A stretch of 28,418 nt of DNA from an uncultured SAR324 cluster bacterium (GCA_902513935.1 CABXOR010000022.1:1-28418), one strand, 5' to 3'. Positions 1-8,134 are shown, counted from the stretch's first letter. Made by a program: numbers and translations. Notes: a model not told the origin generated them from the sequence alone.

Positions 1-345
1 TAACATTATTCCAAAGCGAAAACTTAAAGTTCTAAACGTTATAACTCCATTGGTTGAGGTTTATAAAAGCCATATCGTACCATATCAAGTACCTAGCCCC
101 GCTATCTTGTCAAGAAAATTATTATTTTGTATAACGATTATTTTATGGCTTGAGAATGCAAAGCAATTCGCTACAAAATAAGGGCAGTTTTCTGGGGATA
201 GGGGCAAATCGGGATTATAGATTTTTTTCATCAAGTGATCTAATCCGGATTTAAAATAGTGCAGAATCCTTTTTATTGATTCTTGCTGCTAAATCAAAAT
301 GTATAAAGTGCTGTGGAGGAGAGGGCAGGGGGTTTTTTCTGCAAT
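1..345. other. non-coding stretch downstream of slt
   Basis: No convincing gene on either strand; stops are frequent in all frames. Two things are visible. On the minus strand there is a perfect TTGACA at 108-113, followed leftward by two copies of a GTAC-GATATG-like motif (about 71-94), which could be part of a promoter or operator for a gene beyond the left edge; no well-spaced -10 hexamer is present, so this is weak. At 263-291 an imperfect inverted repeat (GAATC/GATTC core) lies beyond the slt stop codon, but no U-tract follows it in the slt direction, so I do not call a terminator. Confidence 0.5.
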
Positions 346-2478
346 TTATGAGCTATATATTTGTTTGTAAAATTTGTAGCTCCTGTAAACTCGTTTGACG
401 TAATTTCTGGTTTCTTTGAATGGAATTTGTTCGACAAAAACATCCAGTGATTTCCCTCTCCAACGGTTGATCCATTTCATCATATTGTGAGGCCCTGCAT
501 TATAACCTCCCGCTGTATATATCAGTTCAGACTTGAACTGATTGGATAACCTTCCAAGATACAGCGTACCAAGCTGGGCATTCAGTTCCGGATTGAAGAT
601 TTCTTCTTTTTCATTGAGTTTAATATTCTTTCTTTTAGCTACATCTTTTGCGGTGGCAGGCATTAGCTGCATTAAGCCGATTGCCTTTGATGAAGACAAG
701 GCCTGAGGATTAAAGTGGCTTTCCTCACGCATAATTGCTAGAACAAAATATGGATCAATTCCGGCTTTATTTGCAAAGCTTTTAAGCTTGGACCAGTAAG
801 GTCTCGGATAGGCCAGTTCCCAGAGCGGGTACTCACCAACTTCAAGTGAAATCATGCGGGGCAGATAATAATTTGCAACGATTCTGAGCAATGCGTGGTG
901 CTTTCCTCTGCGGTGAAGCAAATGACTCACATGCCAATTCCGTGAACTGTTTTTAAAACGTCCCAATCCGGCAAATAATTCTCTCAAAGCCTGTTCAGGT
1001 TCTGCAATATCAAAGAGAAACTCGGTTCTTTTCAGTAAATTTTTGGTTTTTTTACTGAGTGGTTCAGTTGGTTCGGCGTATAGTTTTGTTTTGCGGGACT
1101 TGACTACTGCCAATATGCTTCCCGGAATATCTTTTGCCGAAAGCAGGCGCATTCCATAATACGTATTGGGCTGACGAAGAATCAGTTTTGTGAAGCTTTT
1201 TTTTGCAAGATCCTGACGGCCTATGATTTGTTGTAATTTACCCTGCCAATACAGTAACTTAGCTTTCATCTCAGAATTGTAAATTCTTGTTTTAAGTCCT
1301 CGTTTCAGGTATGACAGGGCTTTTTTCGTATTATTTTGCTTCAGGTTTGACCAGGCCAGTTTCCATGCAGTAGCGGCAGCAAGCTCATGCTTGGGGAAAT
1401 GACTCAGCAGACGATTCCACCAAAATCGTGATTTCTCAATTTTTGAGTCCAGCATGTAACGTATGGCAATTGTGTTAAACAAATCAGGCAGAAGCTTGGA
1501 TTTCGCATTAAGTCTTTCAAGTTTATAGATAGTACTTCGTGCATCCGGGATGTCTCTTCTTTTGATGAAGGAGCGTGCCGTCCAGTAAAGCTGGGTTTCT
1601 TTTGGCAGAGACCATAGTTTTGTAAGTTGACCTTTTTTTTGAAATATGATAATTCGATAATAAAATCTTTCTACAAAGAGTGCTTTTAGATATGCTTTAC
1701 CAAGTCTTTTCAGCACCTTCCTGCTGCGCCACTTCCGAAGCTGCGGCAAATGTTTAACCAGGTAGTTATTAAGACCGAGTCTGGTCAAGGTCCGTACGCG
1801 TTTGAGGAGTTCAGCCGGAGACATATTTTTTAGGTCCTTGGCAGTTAAGTCCTTGTGAGATTGGCGCGCGGATTTTTCATCAATGGGAAACTGCCAGCCC
1901 AAAACTCTATACTTATGCTCAGGTTTTATCCCCTTCAGTTTTGCACCACGGATATAGAGTGTATGTAGATCATAATCCGAAAGGAACCATTTGTAGTTTT
2001 TACGGGTTTCATGCAGCAGAGGAAAAAGTATGCGGACTTCCTTATCTGTATGAAATTCATTCTTCAAATCATCTCGGAGCGATTGAAGATAAGATTTTTT
2101 TTCCGGCAGTTTCAGTAGTTTTTTGATATTGGATATTGCTTTACTTTGATTACCAGATTTAATTAAAGCCCTGATTTTTTGAAATAGCCAAACGTCTCTT
2201 TCTTCAGATTCGGGAGTTTGTTTTAGACTCTTCAGGGCCGCGTTATAATTTCCCAACTGCATCTGGCATTTGGAATTCAAGATCCGTGATCGGCTCCACA
2301 TTCGGTTGTCATACCAGTCCAGGGGCTTTGACAAAGGTTTTAGGTGACTGATCAAATTTTGGCACTCACCCTGCTCGAACAAACTTTTGTATGGTTCCCA
2401 GGAAGATATTTTATGTGCAGATGCAGAGCTGGCAGAAAATAATATGGCTCCAATGATCAAAACTTCGGCAACTGTCAT
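346..2478 (-). CDS. slt: soluble lytic murein transglycosylase (Slt70-like, GH23)
   Basis: Cleaves the MurNAc-GlcNAc bond of peptidoglycan, forming 1,6-anhydro-MurNAc ends, in the periplasm. The start is set at 2478 although the frame stays open to 2550: this ATG has AGGA eight bases upstream and begins a clean signal peptide (hydrophobic VLIIGAILF, then ASA before the mature HKISS). That gives 710 residues, a little longer than E. coli Slt70. The long middle part is helical and basic, as in the superhelical ring of Slt70. The last 130 residues are the catalytic lysozyme-like domain: EESHFNP with probable catalytic Glu586, GLMQLMP, and AGGYNAGP. It stands alone on the minus strand, divergent from the 2691 gene across about 210 bases. 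Family assignment is firm. Confidence 0.93.
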   Translation of the reverse strand: MTVAEVLIIGAILFSASSASAHKISSWEPYKSLFEQGECQNLISHLKPLSKPLDWYDNRMWSRSRILNSKCQMQLGNYNAALKSLKQTPESEERDVWLFQKIRALIKSGNQSKAISNIKKLLKLPEKKSYLQSLRDDLKNEFHTDKEVRILFPLLHETRKNYKWFLSDYDLHTLYIRGAKLKGIKPEHKYRVLGWQFPIDEKSARQSHKDLTAKDLKNMSPAELLKRVRTLTRLGLNNYLVKHLPQLRKWRSRKVLKRLGKAYLKALFVERFYYRIIIFQKKGQLTKLWSLPKETQLYWTARSFIKRRDIPDARSTIYKLERLNAKSKLLPDLFNTIAIRYMLDSKIEKSRFWWNRLLSHFPKHELAAATAWKLAWSNLKQNNTKKALSYLKRGLKTRIYNSEMKAKLLYWQGKLQQIIGRQDLAKKSFTKLILRQPNTYYGMRLLSAKDIPGSILAVVKSRKTKLYAEPTEPLSKKTKNLLKRTEFLFDIAEPEQALRELFAGLGRFKNSSRNWHVSHLLHRRGKHHALLRIVANYYLPRMISLEVGEYPLWELAYPRPYWSKLKSFANKAGIDPYFVLAIMREESHFNPQALSSSKAIGLMQLMPATAKDVAKRKNIKLNEKEEIFNPELNAQLGTLYLGRLSNQFKSELIYTAGGYNAGPHNMMKWINRWRGKSLDVFVEQIPFKETRNYVKRVYRSYKFYKQIYSS

Positions 2479-2690
2479 GCAGCGATTCCTGTAGAAGAAA
2501 TTTTGTGCTGAAATTTTGAAAGCCGGGAAAGAGGAGTTACTCTGCAACATGATTTGATACAGGTGGTATAGTTGGTGCTACTCGTTATCTAGGATACATT
2601 AAGTTAATTCTGCACCCAGGATTCCACAATACAATAGCAAATATCTTGCCGTAATGCTTAAATAAGTTGTATATAAAAGGAAATAAATAA

Positions 2691-3428
2691 ATGGATAATG
2701 AAAGAAGTCGGCCGGAGGGTCCGATTTCAGAGGAAAATAAAAAAGAGAATACAACTGAAACAGTTAATTCTGTTCCTCTTCAGCCACTGATATTAAAGCA
2801 GAATCCAAAAAACATTAAAGGGACAAAATCTCTTCATTACGATTTTGGTGCAGAGACCTATGATGCATACAGTAATCCCAAGAATCCGTTTATGGTTGGG
2901 ATACTAGCTACGGAAACAGATAAAATTCAATTGGATCCCATAAAAGCACAAAGTCTTTTTCAACAATTAGAAAAAAAATCACCATATTCGCTGGAATATC
3001 CTCTAAACATTTCTGCACATCGTAAGAGGAAACTCTCGAGTGCAACCCAAACTTTTTCTGCAGATGCAGATAGTGAGAATGAAACAGCTGGAAGTGAGAG
3101 AAAATTGGAAATTGCCTCCTCTGAGTATTTGCCCAGAGAAAAATTAAAAGAAAACAAACGTAAGCTGGATGTTTATATTCAGGGTTTTTTCTGTAATGTT
3201 TTGAAACGTATCAGTGCAGATCCTGGTGAACTTGAAAAGATTATTAATGAGATCGTACCATTATTTGTGGAACACCAAATTCGAGTCCGTTTCTATCAGG
3301 CATTTAGCCAAATCCGCAGCAATGAAGATTTAAATACCACCCTCGAAAAAATCAGCAAAGATGTTGAATTGGAAAATTTTGAACTTTTCTGCAGTGCACT
3401 GTTTGTTTTTTACAGTTCCCAAAAATGA
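2691..3428 (+). CDS. unknown protein, disordered N-terminus and helical C-terminus
   Basis: I do not recognise this 245-residue protein. It has no signal peptide or membrane segment, so it is probably cytoplasmic. Residues 1-50 and 100-150 are rich in Ser, Glu, Lys and Asn and look disordered; about 155-245 is predicted helical with regular hydrophobic spacing (YIQGFFCNVLKRI, IVPLFVEHQIRVRF, FELFCSALFVFY). The ATG is preceded by AAGGAAA at good distance. It ends 54 bases before alr on the same strand, so the two may be co-transcribed, but its composition says nothing about function. The open frame, start signal and non-random amino-acid pattern make it a real gene. Confidence 0.75.
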   Translation: MDNERSRPEGPISEENKKENTTETVNSVPLQPLILKQNPKNIKGTKSLHYDFGAETYDAYSNPKNPFMVGILATETDKIQLDPIKAQSLFQQLEKKSPYSLEYPLNISAHRKRKLSSATQTFSADADSENETAGSERKLEIASSEYLPREKLKENKRKLDVYIQGFFCNVLKRISADPGELEKIINEIVPLFVEHQIRVRFYQAFSQIRSNEDLNTTLEKISKDVELENFELFCSALFVFYSSQK

Positions 3429-3482
3429 CAGCAACATTGTGTAAAAAATCCTGGTTTTTTTTCATTTTAAGTATCTGTTTTT

Positions 3483-4592
3483 ATGAGGCCCACCTTTATT
3501 GAAGTCAATCTGGATTATTTAAGATATAATCTCGAACAGATTCGAAAACAAACACAGTATCGTCCAGTGATGGCAGTCGTCAAGTCAAATGCATACGGAC
3601 ATGGAATGCTGAGAGTTGCACAACTCTATGAAAAACTTGGAGTAAACTGTCTGGGTGTAGCCCTGTTGGAAGAAGGAATCATATTACGGGAGTCCGGAAT
3701 AAGTTTGCCGATTGTGGTCTTTGGCGGTGTATTGTTAAAACAGATCCCGGAGTATTTGAAATGGAATTTAGAATTTTTTATTTCTTCTCTGAATGTATTA
3801 CGCAAAACAGATAAAATTTGTGAATCTTCAGGTCAGCTGGCAATAGTACATCTTAAGCTTGATAGCGGAATGGGGCGGGTCGGAACCATTGCGGAAGAAT
3901 CAGCAGGTTTTATTGAAGAAGCAGTACGTGCACGGCATCTGACAGTTAAAGGTGTGTGTTCGCATTTAGCCTGTGCAGATGATCCGGAAGATCCGATGAC
4001 ACTGGAACAAGTTGACCGGTTTTTAACAGCAGTATCAATTTTTGAGCGGCTTGATGTACCGGTTCCTTTGCGACATCTTGCTAATTCAGGCGGCGTGCTT
4101 TATTTTCCTCAGTCTCACTTGGATCTCATTCGGCCGGGGATTTTACTTTATGGAGTATACCCAGATTCATCAAGTCCGCATGTTTTGGATGTGCGTCCGG
4201 CTCTCCAGCTTAAATCTCGGGTATCTTTTCGTAAATCTGTTCCAAAAGAATTCTCAGTCAGTTATGGATCAACCTGGACTTCTGACGGATCCACAGAAAT
4301 TTCCACTATTCCACTGGGTTACGGTGATGGTTTTCGGCGTCACCTTTCAAATCACGGAGAAGTAATAATCCGTGGGAAACGGCGGGCTATCGTAGGACTG
4401 GTTTGTATGGATCAGTTTATGGTCAACTCCAATAATGAAACTCTTGAAGTAGGAGATGAGGTCGTTTTGATTGGAGAACAGGACGGGCAGAGTATAACTG
4501 TGGAAGAGATGTCCGGGTGGGCAGAAACAATACCATACGAAATTTTGACAAATTTGAATGATCGTATTCCCAGGATCTACTCTAATGAATAG
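3483..4592 (+). CDS. alr: alanine racemase
   Basis: PLP enzyme interconverting L- and D-alanine, the source of D-Ala for peptidoglycan. 369 residues, the usual length. The PLP lysine is Lys34 in AVVKSNAYGHG; the opposing catalytic tyrosine is Tyr261 in SVSYGSTW. Other family signatures are DSGMGRVG, LANSGG, IRPGILLYG, PLGYGDGF and VCMDQFMV. The start at 3483 gives the standard N-terminus (RPTFIEVNLDYLRYNL); no Shine-Dalgarno is visible. An in-frame cytosolic enzyme without signal peptide, so the biosynthetic Alr type rather than a periplasmic broad-spectrum racemase. Sits downstream of an unknown gene and upstream of two small convergent genes. Confidence 0.96.
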   Translation: MRPTFIEVNLDYLRYNLEQIRKQTQYRPVMAVVKSNAYGHGMLRVAQLYEKLGVNCLGVALLEEGIILRESGISLPIVVFGGVLLKQIPEYLKWNLEFFISSLNVLRKTDKICESSGQLAIVHLKLDSGMGRVGTIAEESAGFIEEAVRARHLTVKGVCSHLACADDPEDPMTLEQVDRFLTAVSIFERLDVPVPLRHLANSGGVLYFPQSHLDLIRPGILLYGVYPDSSSPHVLDVRPALQLKSRVSFRKSVPKEFSVSYGSTWTSDGSTEISTIPLGYGDGFRRHLSNHGEVIIRGKRRAIVGLVCMDQFMVNSNNETLEVGDEVVLIGEQDGQSITVEEMSGWAETIPYEILTNLNDRIPRIYSNE

Positions 4593-4768
4593 TCACAAAT
4601 ATTGACTTGCTTTGATTTGTATGATGTGCTGTTTCTGGGTGCACTTTTGTATAGCTGATAAGTGTTTTTGTTTTATTGATAGGCAAAATGACAAAGGAAT
4701 TAAAAATAAAAAGTTTTAAATTTTTAGTATTTAGTACGTTCCAAAAAAAACATTAAAGGGGAGTGACA

Positions 4769-4867
4769 ATGGATGGAAATACACTGGCAACAGTTATTGC
4801 GATTTTACACATAATATGTGTCTTGCCGTTAGGATATTTTTCTGTAATGGATATTTTGGAACGCTGA
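4769..4867 (+). CDS. 32-residue single-pass membrane peptide
   Basis: Not recognised. Supported by one of the best ribosome sites in the window (AAAGGGGAG, five bases before the ATG) and by a hairpin with a T-run that begins at its stop codon. The peptide has a short N-terminus (MDGNTLA), a hydrophobic stretch of about 20 residues (TVIAILHIICVLPLGYFSV) containing a His, a Cys and a Pro, and a charged end (MDILER). It converges on the lipoprotein gene at 4883-5086, with only 15 bases between the stops. Could be a membrane regulator, a subunit of a larger complex, or a toxin-like peptide; the sequence does not decide. Confidence 0.55.
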   Translation: MDGNTLATVIAILHIICVLPLGYFSVMDILER

Positions 4868-4897
4868 TTATTTAAACCCTCTTTAATCAGTTTTTTT
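4864..4897 (+). terminator. hairpin plus T7 run after the 32-residue gene
   Basis: CTGATTA (4864-4870) pairs with TAATCAG (4884-4890), followed at once by seven T. The stem includes the stop codon of the small gene and its right arm overlaps the last codon of the convergent lipoprotein gene. It is AT-rich, so termination may be only partial. No T-run follows it on the minus strand. Confidence 0.55.
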
Positions 4898-5086
4898 CAG
4901 ACACTCTATGCGTGCCGTGTCATCCTCGTATGCGAGTACACGGTAGTGTCTCCCGCAACGTTCAAAAGCTTGAATCTTGAGTCTTTCAGAATTTCCGGCT
5001 TTTACATAAAATGTGGTTAGTCTGTTTTCACAGGAGCACGCCAGCCAGATTGGCATCAAAATAATCCAAATTAATCTACAGTTCAT
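4883..5086 (-). CDS. small predicted lipoprotein, 67 residues
   Basis: Function unknown. The ATG at 5086 is preceded by GAGGGGA at five-base spacing, a strong ribosome site. The N-terminus (MNCRLIWIILMPIWLACSC) is a short basic/hydrophobic signal ending in a lipobox-like WLAC or ACSC, so it is probably lipid-anchored on a Cys near residue 17 or 19. The mature part is about 48 residues, charged, with two further Cys (ERCGRHY and IECLKKTD) that could form a disulfide in the periplasm. A CATAAT -10-like hexamer lies about 45 bases upstream, without a clear -35. It converges with the 32-residue membrane peptide gene. Confidence 0.65.
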   Translation of the reverse strand: MNCRLIWIILMPIWLACSCENRLTTFYVKAGNSERLKIQAFERCGRHYRVLAYEDDTARIECLKKTD

Positions 5087-5161
5087 AGTTTCCCCTCATG
5101 GAAATTCTAGCGTGCCCATCGTTATTATGAGTTAAATCAAAAGAAACGGGCAGGCCGGTAA

Positions 5162-5397
5162 TCAGGCTTCTAATTCCTCAAAATATGAATCTGGTACATT
5201 TTCAACAAGTCTTCCAAACTTCATTCTGTGCCTCAAAGAATGTTTAAGATAAGCCATGTCAGTGACTATTCCCGCAAAAGTCTCTTCCCGTACATGTGCT
5301 ATAGACTCTTGTTTTCCTCCAAACTTAGGACAAATGCAGTGTATTCTGCAGATTTGTTTCGAATAGTTTTATTTATGATGATATACTTGCCGCACAA
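5162..5397 (-). pseudogene. frameshifted remnant, possibly HicB-like antitoxin
   Basis: Two overlapping minus-strand frames read like one protein broken by a single-base deletion. Upstream frame (from a TTG at 5397): KYIIINKTIRNKSAEYTAF; downstream frame to the TGA at 5162: CPKFGGKQESIAHVREET, then AGIVTDMAYLKHSLRHRMKF, then VPDSYFEELEA. Adding one base to the run at 5332-5334 joins them as EYTAFCPKFGG. The pattern (beta strand, Y-x-A-x-x-P, then a S-x-A-x-x-x-E-E-T helix start) resembles HicB-type antitoxins, but this is a judgement by eye. No good ATG or ribosome site is visible, so it is probably decayed; a sequencing error in the homopolymer is the alternative. No hicA partner is seen. 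Confidence 0.4.
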
Positions 5398-5516
5398 TTC
5401 CCTGTTAAGTTAGAGCTTTGCAGTGCAAAACTCAAGAAAAAAGGCCCGTTGATTGTACCAAGTTTGAAAATATTCTTCATAATATTAAACTTTCTTTTCC
5501 TTGCTGAAGAAATACA

Positions 5517-5545
5517 TTGACTGATTATTAATTTCAGGTTATTTT
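5517..5545 (+). promoter_or_regulatory. sigma70-type promoter for rplY block
   Basis: TTGACT (5517-5522), 17-base spacer, TATTTT (5540-5545); five of six and four of six matches to consensus. Predicted transcript start near 5552, leaving a leader of about 40 bases before rplY. It faces the ribosomal/replication block and follows a region without other plus-strand genes. Confidence 0.55.
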
Positions 5546-5593
5546 TAGTGTTTAACTTTTTTAGTAAACCATCCTATTGATGGATAGTAAAAC

Positions 5594-6280
5594 ATGACAC
5601 AAAATCAATTATCAGCGAGTATTCGCAGTAAAAAAGGAAAGTCGGCCAATCAAAAGTTACGTCAGGCAGGTAATATCCCTGCGGTACTCTACGGTCCTCG
5701 TGGGAACATTTTGCTGGAAATGGCAGAAGAATCAACCCGTCACCTGCTCGAAAAAATGTCTGGAATGCACGAGCTTGTGCCAATCAATGTAACAGATTCT
5801 GCAAGTGGAGAAAGCTGGACTGCACAGGTTTTGCTGAGGGAAATTCAGAAACATCCTTATCAACACCAAATCACTCATATTGACTTTTGGGAGCTGCCTG
5901 AAGCCAAGCCGCAAATTGTCCGGATACCAATACATGTGATTGGGGAATCTCCAGGAGTTAAAGGTGGAGGAGTTTTGCAGATGGTTGTCCGGGAGATACC
6001 TGTTAGCTGTCTTCCTGCAGATATTCCCCCTTTTGTGGAAGTGGATTCTTCCAGTTTGGAATTAGGTGATTCTATTAGAATTCAAGATGTAAAGTTGCCT
6101 GAAAAGGTTACTGTTGGAACAGATGAAAACTTTGCTGTCATTTCAATTGTTGGACGTGCAAAAGAAGAGGAAGAAGAGATTGTAGAAGTTGCAGAAGGTG
6201 AAGAAGGAGTAGAAGCTGTAGAGGGTGAAGAAGCAGATAGTGAAGATTCTGTTAAGGATGAAAAAACAGAGGAAGAGTAA
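5594..6280 (+). CDS. rplY: 50S ribosomal protein bL25 (long form, TL5/Ctc type)
   Basis: Binds 5S rRNA in the central protuberance of the large subunit. Residues 1-95 are the L25 domain (SKKGKSANQKLRQAGNIPAVLYGP; HPYQHQITHIDFWEL), residues 96-190 the second beta-rich TL5/Ctc domain (GESPGVKGGGVLQMVVREIPVSCLP; DSIRIQDVKLPEKVTV). The final 40 residues are a Glu-rich tail. 228 residues, within range for the long form. Starts with ATG at 5594; only a weak GGA precedes it. First gene after the predicted promoter and 34 bases before pth, the order common in delta-proteobacteria. Confidence 0.95.
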   Translation: MTQNQLSASIRSKKGKSANQKLRQAGNIPAVLYGPRGNILLEMAEESTRHLLEKMSGMHELVPINVTDSASGESWTAQVLLREIQKHPYQHQITHIDFWELPEAKPQIVRIPIHVIGESPGVKGGGVLQMVVREIPVSCLPADIPPFVEVDSSSLELGDSIRIQDVKLPEKVTVGTDENFAVISIVGRAKEEEEEIVEVAEGEEGVEAVEGEEADSEDSVKDEKTEEE

Positions 6281-6314
6281 AATTTAGCAAGTTCTGAAAC
6301 AGGAAATGGCTGGG

Positions 6315-6884
6315 ATGAAACTGGTGGCCGGCTTGGGTAATCCGGGCAGGGAGTACGAAGGGACGCCGCATAATGTTGGGTTTCAGGTTATTGATTTACT
6401 TATGGAAAAACTGGAGGTTTCAGGATTCCAGCAAAAATTTCATAGCCAGATTTGTAGAACATCGATTGAAGGTGAGGCTTGCATTCTGATCAAGCCTCAG
6501 ACCTTCATGAATAGAGTTGGACTGGCTGTAGCGGAATGTGCCGGTTTTTATAAAATTTCCACAGAGAACATTGTCGTTATTTCAGATGATTTGGATTTGC
6601 CGCCGGGGATGGCTCGTTTTCGGGACGGTGGCGGTCATGGGGGACACAATGGCCTGCGATCCGTTATCGACTCATTGGGTAACAGTAAATTTCGCAGAGT
6701 CAGATTTGGTATTGGCAGACCTGCTGGGAAACGAGATGTTGTTGGTTATGTCTTGGGACAATGGTCAAAAGCTGAAGCAAAGCTTGCTCAAAGTGTAATA
6801 GACCTGGTGTTGGTGGAACTGGTCGGATTTTTGGCAAATTCGGAGTTTGAGAACACTTCTTTTTCTGCTCCAGAATTGGCATAA
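6315..6884 (+). CDS. pth: peptidyl-tRNA hydrolase
   Basis: Releases tRNA from prematurely dropped peptidyl-tRNA in the cytoplasm. Catalytic set visible in MKLVAGLGNPG numbering: Asn9, His19 (PHNVGF), Asn66 (TFMNRVG), Asp91 (SDDLDLPPG) and Asn112 (GHNGLRS). 189 residues, standard length. Start: two in-frame ATGs exist, at 6306 and 6315. I chose 6315 because it gives the family N-terminus and places AGGA ten bases upstream, while for 6306 the AGGA is only one base away; 6306 would add three residues. Directly after rplY and before ychF, a conserved translation cluster. Confidence 0.95.
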   Translation: MKLVAGLGNPGREYEGTPHNVGFQVIDLLMEKLEVSGFQQKFHSQICRTSIEGEACILIKPQTFMNRVGLAVAECAGFYKISTENIVVISDDLDLPPGMARFRDGGGHGGHNGLRSVIDSLGNSKFRRVRFGIGRPAGKRDVVGYVLGQWSKAEAKLAQSVIDLVLVELVGFLANSEFENTSFSAPELA

Positions 6885-6918
6885 GGCACTGCAAAACATT
6901 TTGAACAAAACGCATTAA

Positions 6919-6930
6919 GTTTCCGGAAAC
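6919..6930. repeat. perfect 12-base palindrome before ychF
   Basis: GTTTCCGGAAAC is its own reverse complement and ends two bases before the ychF start codon. Its right half (GGAAAC) is the only Shine-Dalgarno-like sequence for ychF. It may be chance, a protein-binding site, or a small structure that restrains initiation. Confidence 0.35.
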
Positions 6931-6932
6931 AA

Positions 6933-8024
6933 ATGGCATTAGAAGTTGGAATTTTAGGTTTGCCAAATGTTGGGAAATCCACTTTGTTTCGCGCTTTGAC
7001 CAAAGTGCAGGTAGAAGCAGCAAACTATCCGTTTTGTACAATTGATCCGAATATAGGAATCGTCAGGATAAGGGATCCTAGAATGATCCGATTGACTGAA
7101 CTTGTCAGTCCGGAAAAGATTATTCCTGCAACTTTACAGATTGTAGACATTGCCGGGCTTGTAAAAGGTGCAAGTCATGGTGAGGGTTTGGGGAATCAGT
7201 TTCTGAACCACATTAGACAGGTAGACGCAGTTGCACACGTGGTGCGGTGCTTTGAAGATGAAAACGTAGTACATGTAGACGGCAGACTTGATCCGGTTGG
7301 TGATGTACAGGTAATACAGACTGAGTTGATATTATCTGATTTGGAGCAGGTAGAACGTAAAATAGAACGATTCCAACGCCAGGCTAAAGGTGAGCGTGCC
7401 TTGGCGGTAGAGTTTGGGGTTTTTGAACGATTGCGGGATCATTTGGATGATGGTTTTCTGGCCAGCAAAATGGGTTTGAGTAAGGGTGAAAAGGAACTGA
7501 TCAATGAACTAAGTTTGTTGACTCTGAAACCTTATCTCTACATTGCAAACATCTCAGAAGATGGACTCAATAATCCGGAAGTTCGTGAGAAGCAGCTGCG
7601 GGAATTAGCAAATGAAGAGGGGGTGGAAGTTATTCCGATTTGCGCCCAGGTCGAATCAGAGCTCTCTGAGATGGATGATGATGAATCAAAGCTTTTCATG
7701 GAAGAGTTGGGAATTGACAGTTCCGGACTGGATCGGCTGACGCATTCCGGATACGGGATGCTTGAGCAGATCACTTATTTCACTGCAGGAAAACAGGAAG
7801 TACGGGCTTGGGAGATTCGCAAAGGTTCTACTGCTCCTGAGGCTGCAGGTAAAATTCATACAGATTTTGAAAAAGGCTTTATCCGCGCCGAAGTCTTTCA
7901 TTTTGATGACATCGATCAATTGGGGTCGGAATCATCTGTCAAGGATGCCGGACGCTGGCGTCTTGAAGGACGAGATTATGTAGTGCAGGACGGAGACATC
8001 ATGCACTTTCGTTTTAACGTATAG
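6933..8024 (+). CDS. ychF: redox-regulated ATPase/GTPase YchF (OLA1 family)
   Basis: Obg-related P-loop NTPase that binds the ribosome; the family prefers ATP. 363 residues, the typical length. P-loop GLPNVGKST at residues 9-17, G3 motif DIAGLVKGAS, coiled region around 125-165 (ERKIERFQRQAKGERAL), altered G4 motif NISE (NxxE in place of NKxD, a YchF hallmark that relaxes guanine specificity), and C-terminal TGS domain (TYFTAGKQEVRAWEIRKG to RDYVVQDGDIMHFRFNV). Cytoplasmic. The start is the first ATG of the conserved N-terminus, with a weak ribosome site inside a palindrome. Next to pth, its usual neighbour. Confidence 0.96.
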   Translation: MALEVGILGLPNVGKSTLFRALTKVQVEAANYPFCTIDPNIGIVRIRDPRMIRLTELVSPEKIIPATLQIVDIAGLVKGASHGEGLGNQFLNHIRQVDAVAHVVRCFEDENVVHVDGRLDPVGDVQVIQTELILSDLEQVERKIERFQRQAKGERALAVEFGVFERLRDHLDDGFLASKMGLSKGEKELINELSLLTLKPYLYIANISEDGLNNPEVREKQLRELANEEGVEVIPICAQVESELSEMDDDESKLFMEELGIDSSGLDRLTHSGYGMLEQITYFTAGKQEVRAWEIRKGSTAPEAAGKIHTDFEKGFIRAEVFHFDDIDQLGSESSVKDAGRWRLEGRDYVVQDGDIMHFRFNV

Positions 8025-8134
8025 CATTTGTTTATTTGCAAATGTTAAGTTGCAAGGGTAAAAAACCTTTTGCTGTTTCCTTGTTCACTTTAGTGGACTT
8101 ATTGACATTATTTGATAATCCGAAAGGAAAATAA

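Noticed and set aside
2479..2550. 24-residue N-terminal extension of the transglycosylase
   Set aside because: The internal ATG at 2478 has a ribosome site and starts a proper signal peptide; the extension would bury it.
2646..2675. TTGCCG / TATATA promoter with 18-base spacer before the 2691 gene
   Set aside because: The predicted transcript start would fall within or after the AAGGAAA ribosome site, so it cannot serve that start as drawn.
3425..3502. 25-residue frame overlapping the stop of the 2691 gene (ATGA) and the start of alr
   Set aside because: Hydrophobic but no ribosome site, and it runs into alr in another frame; probably chance.
5228..5413. Plus-strand 61-residue open frame
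   Set aside because: No ribosome site, Cys/Leu-rich random-looking composition, and the opposite strand gives a better coding pattern (HicB-like remnant).
5373..5480. Minus-strand 35-residue frame starting MKNIFKLGTING
   Set aside because: Overlaps the HicB-like remnant in another frame and ends without recognisable domain; the purine-rich run upstream is too far from the ATG. It might be a further shifted N-terminus, but I cannot show it.
7538..7774. Long antisense frames inside ychF and many other genes
   Set aside because: Shadows of strongly conserved coding sequence on the other strand.
8101..8120. TTGACA just before rpsF
   Set aside because: No -10 at proper distance before the start codon; GATAAT is only seven bases downstream.
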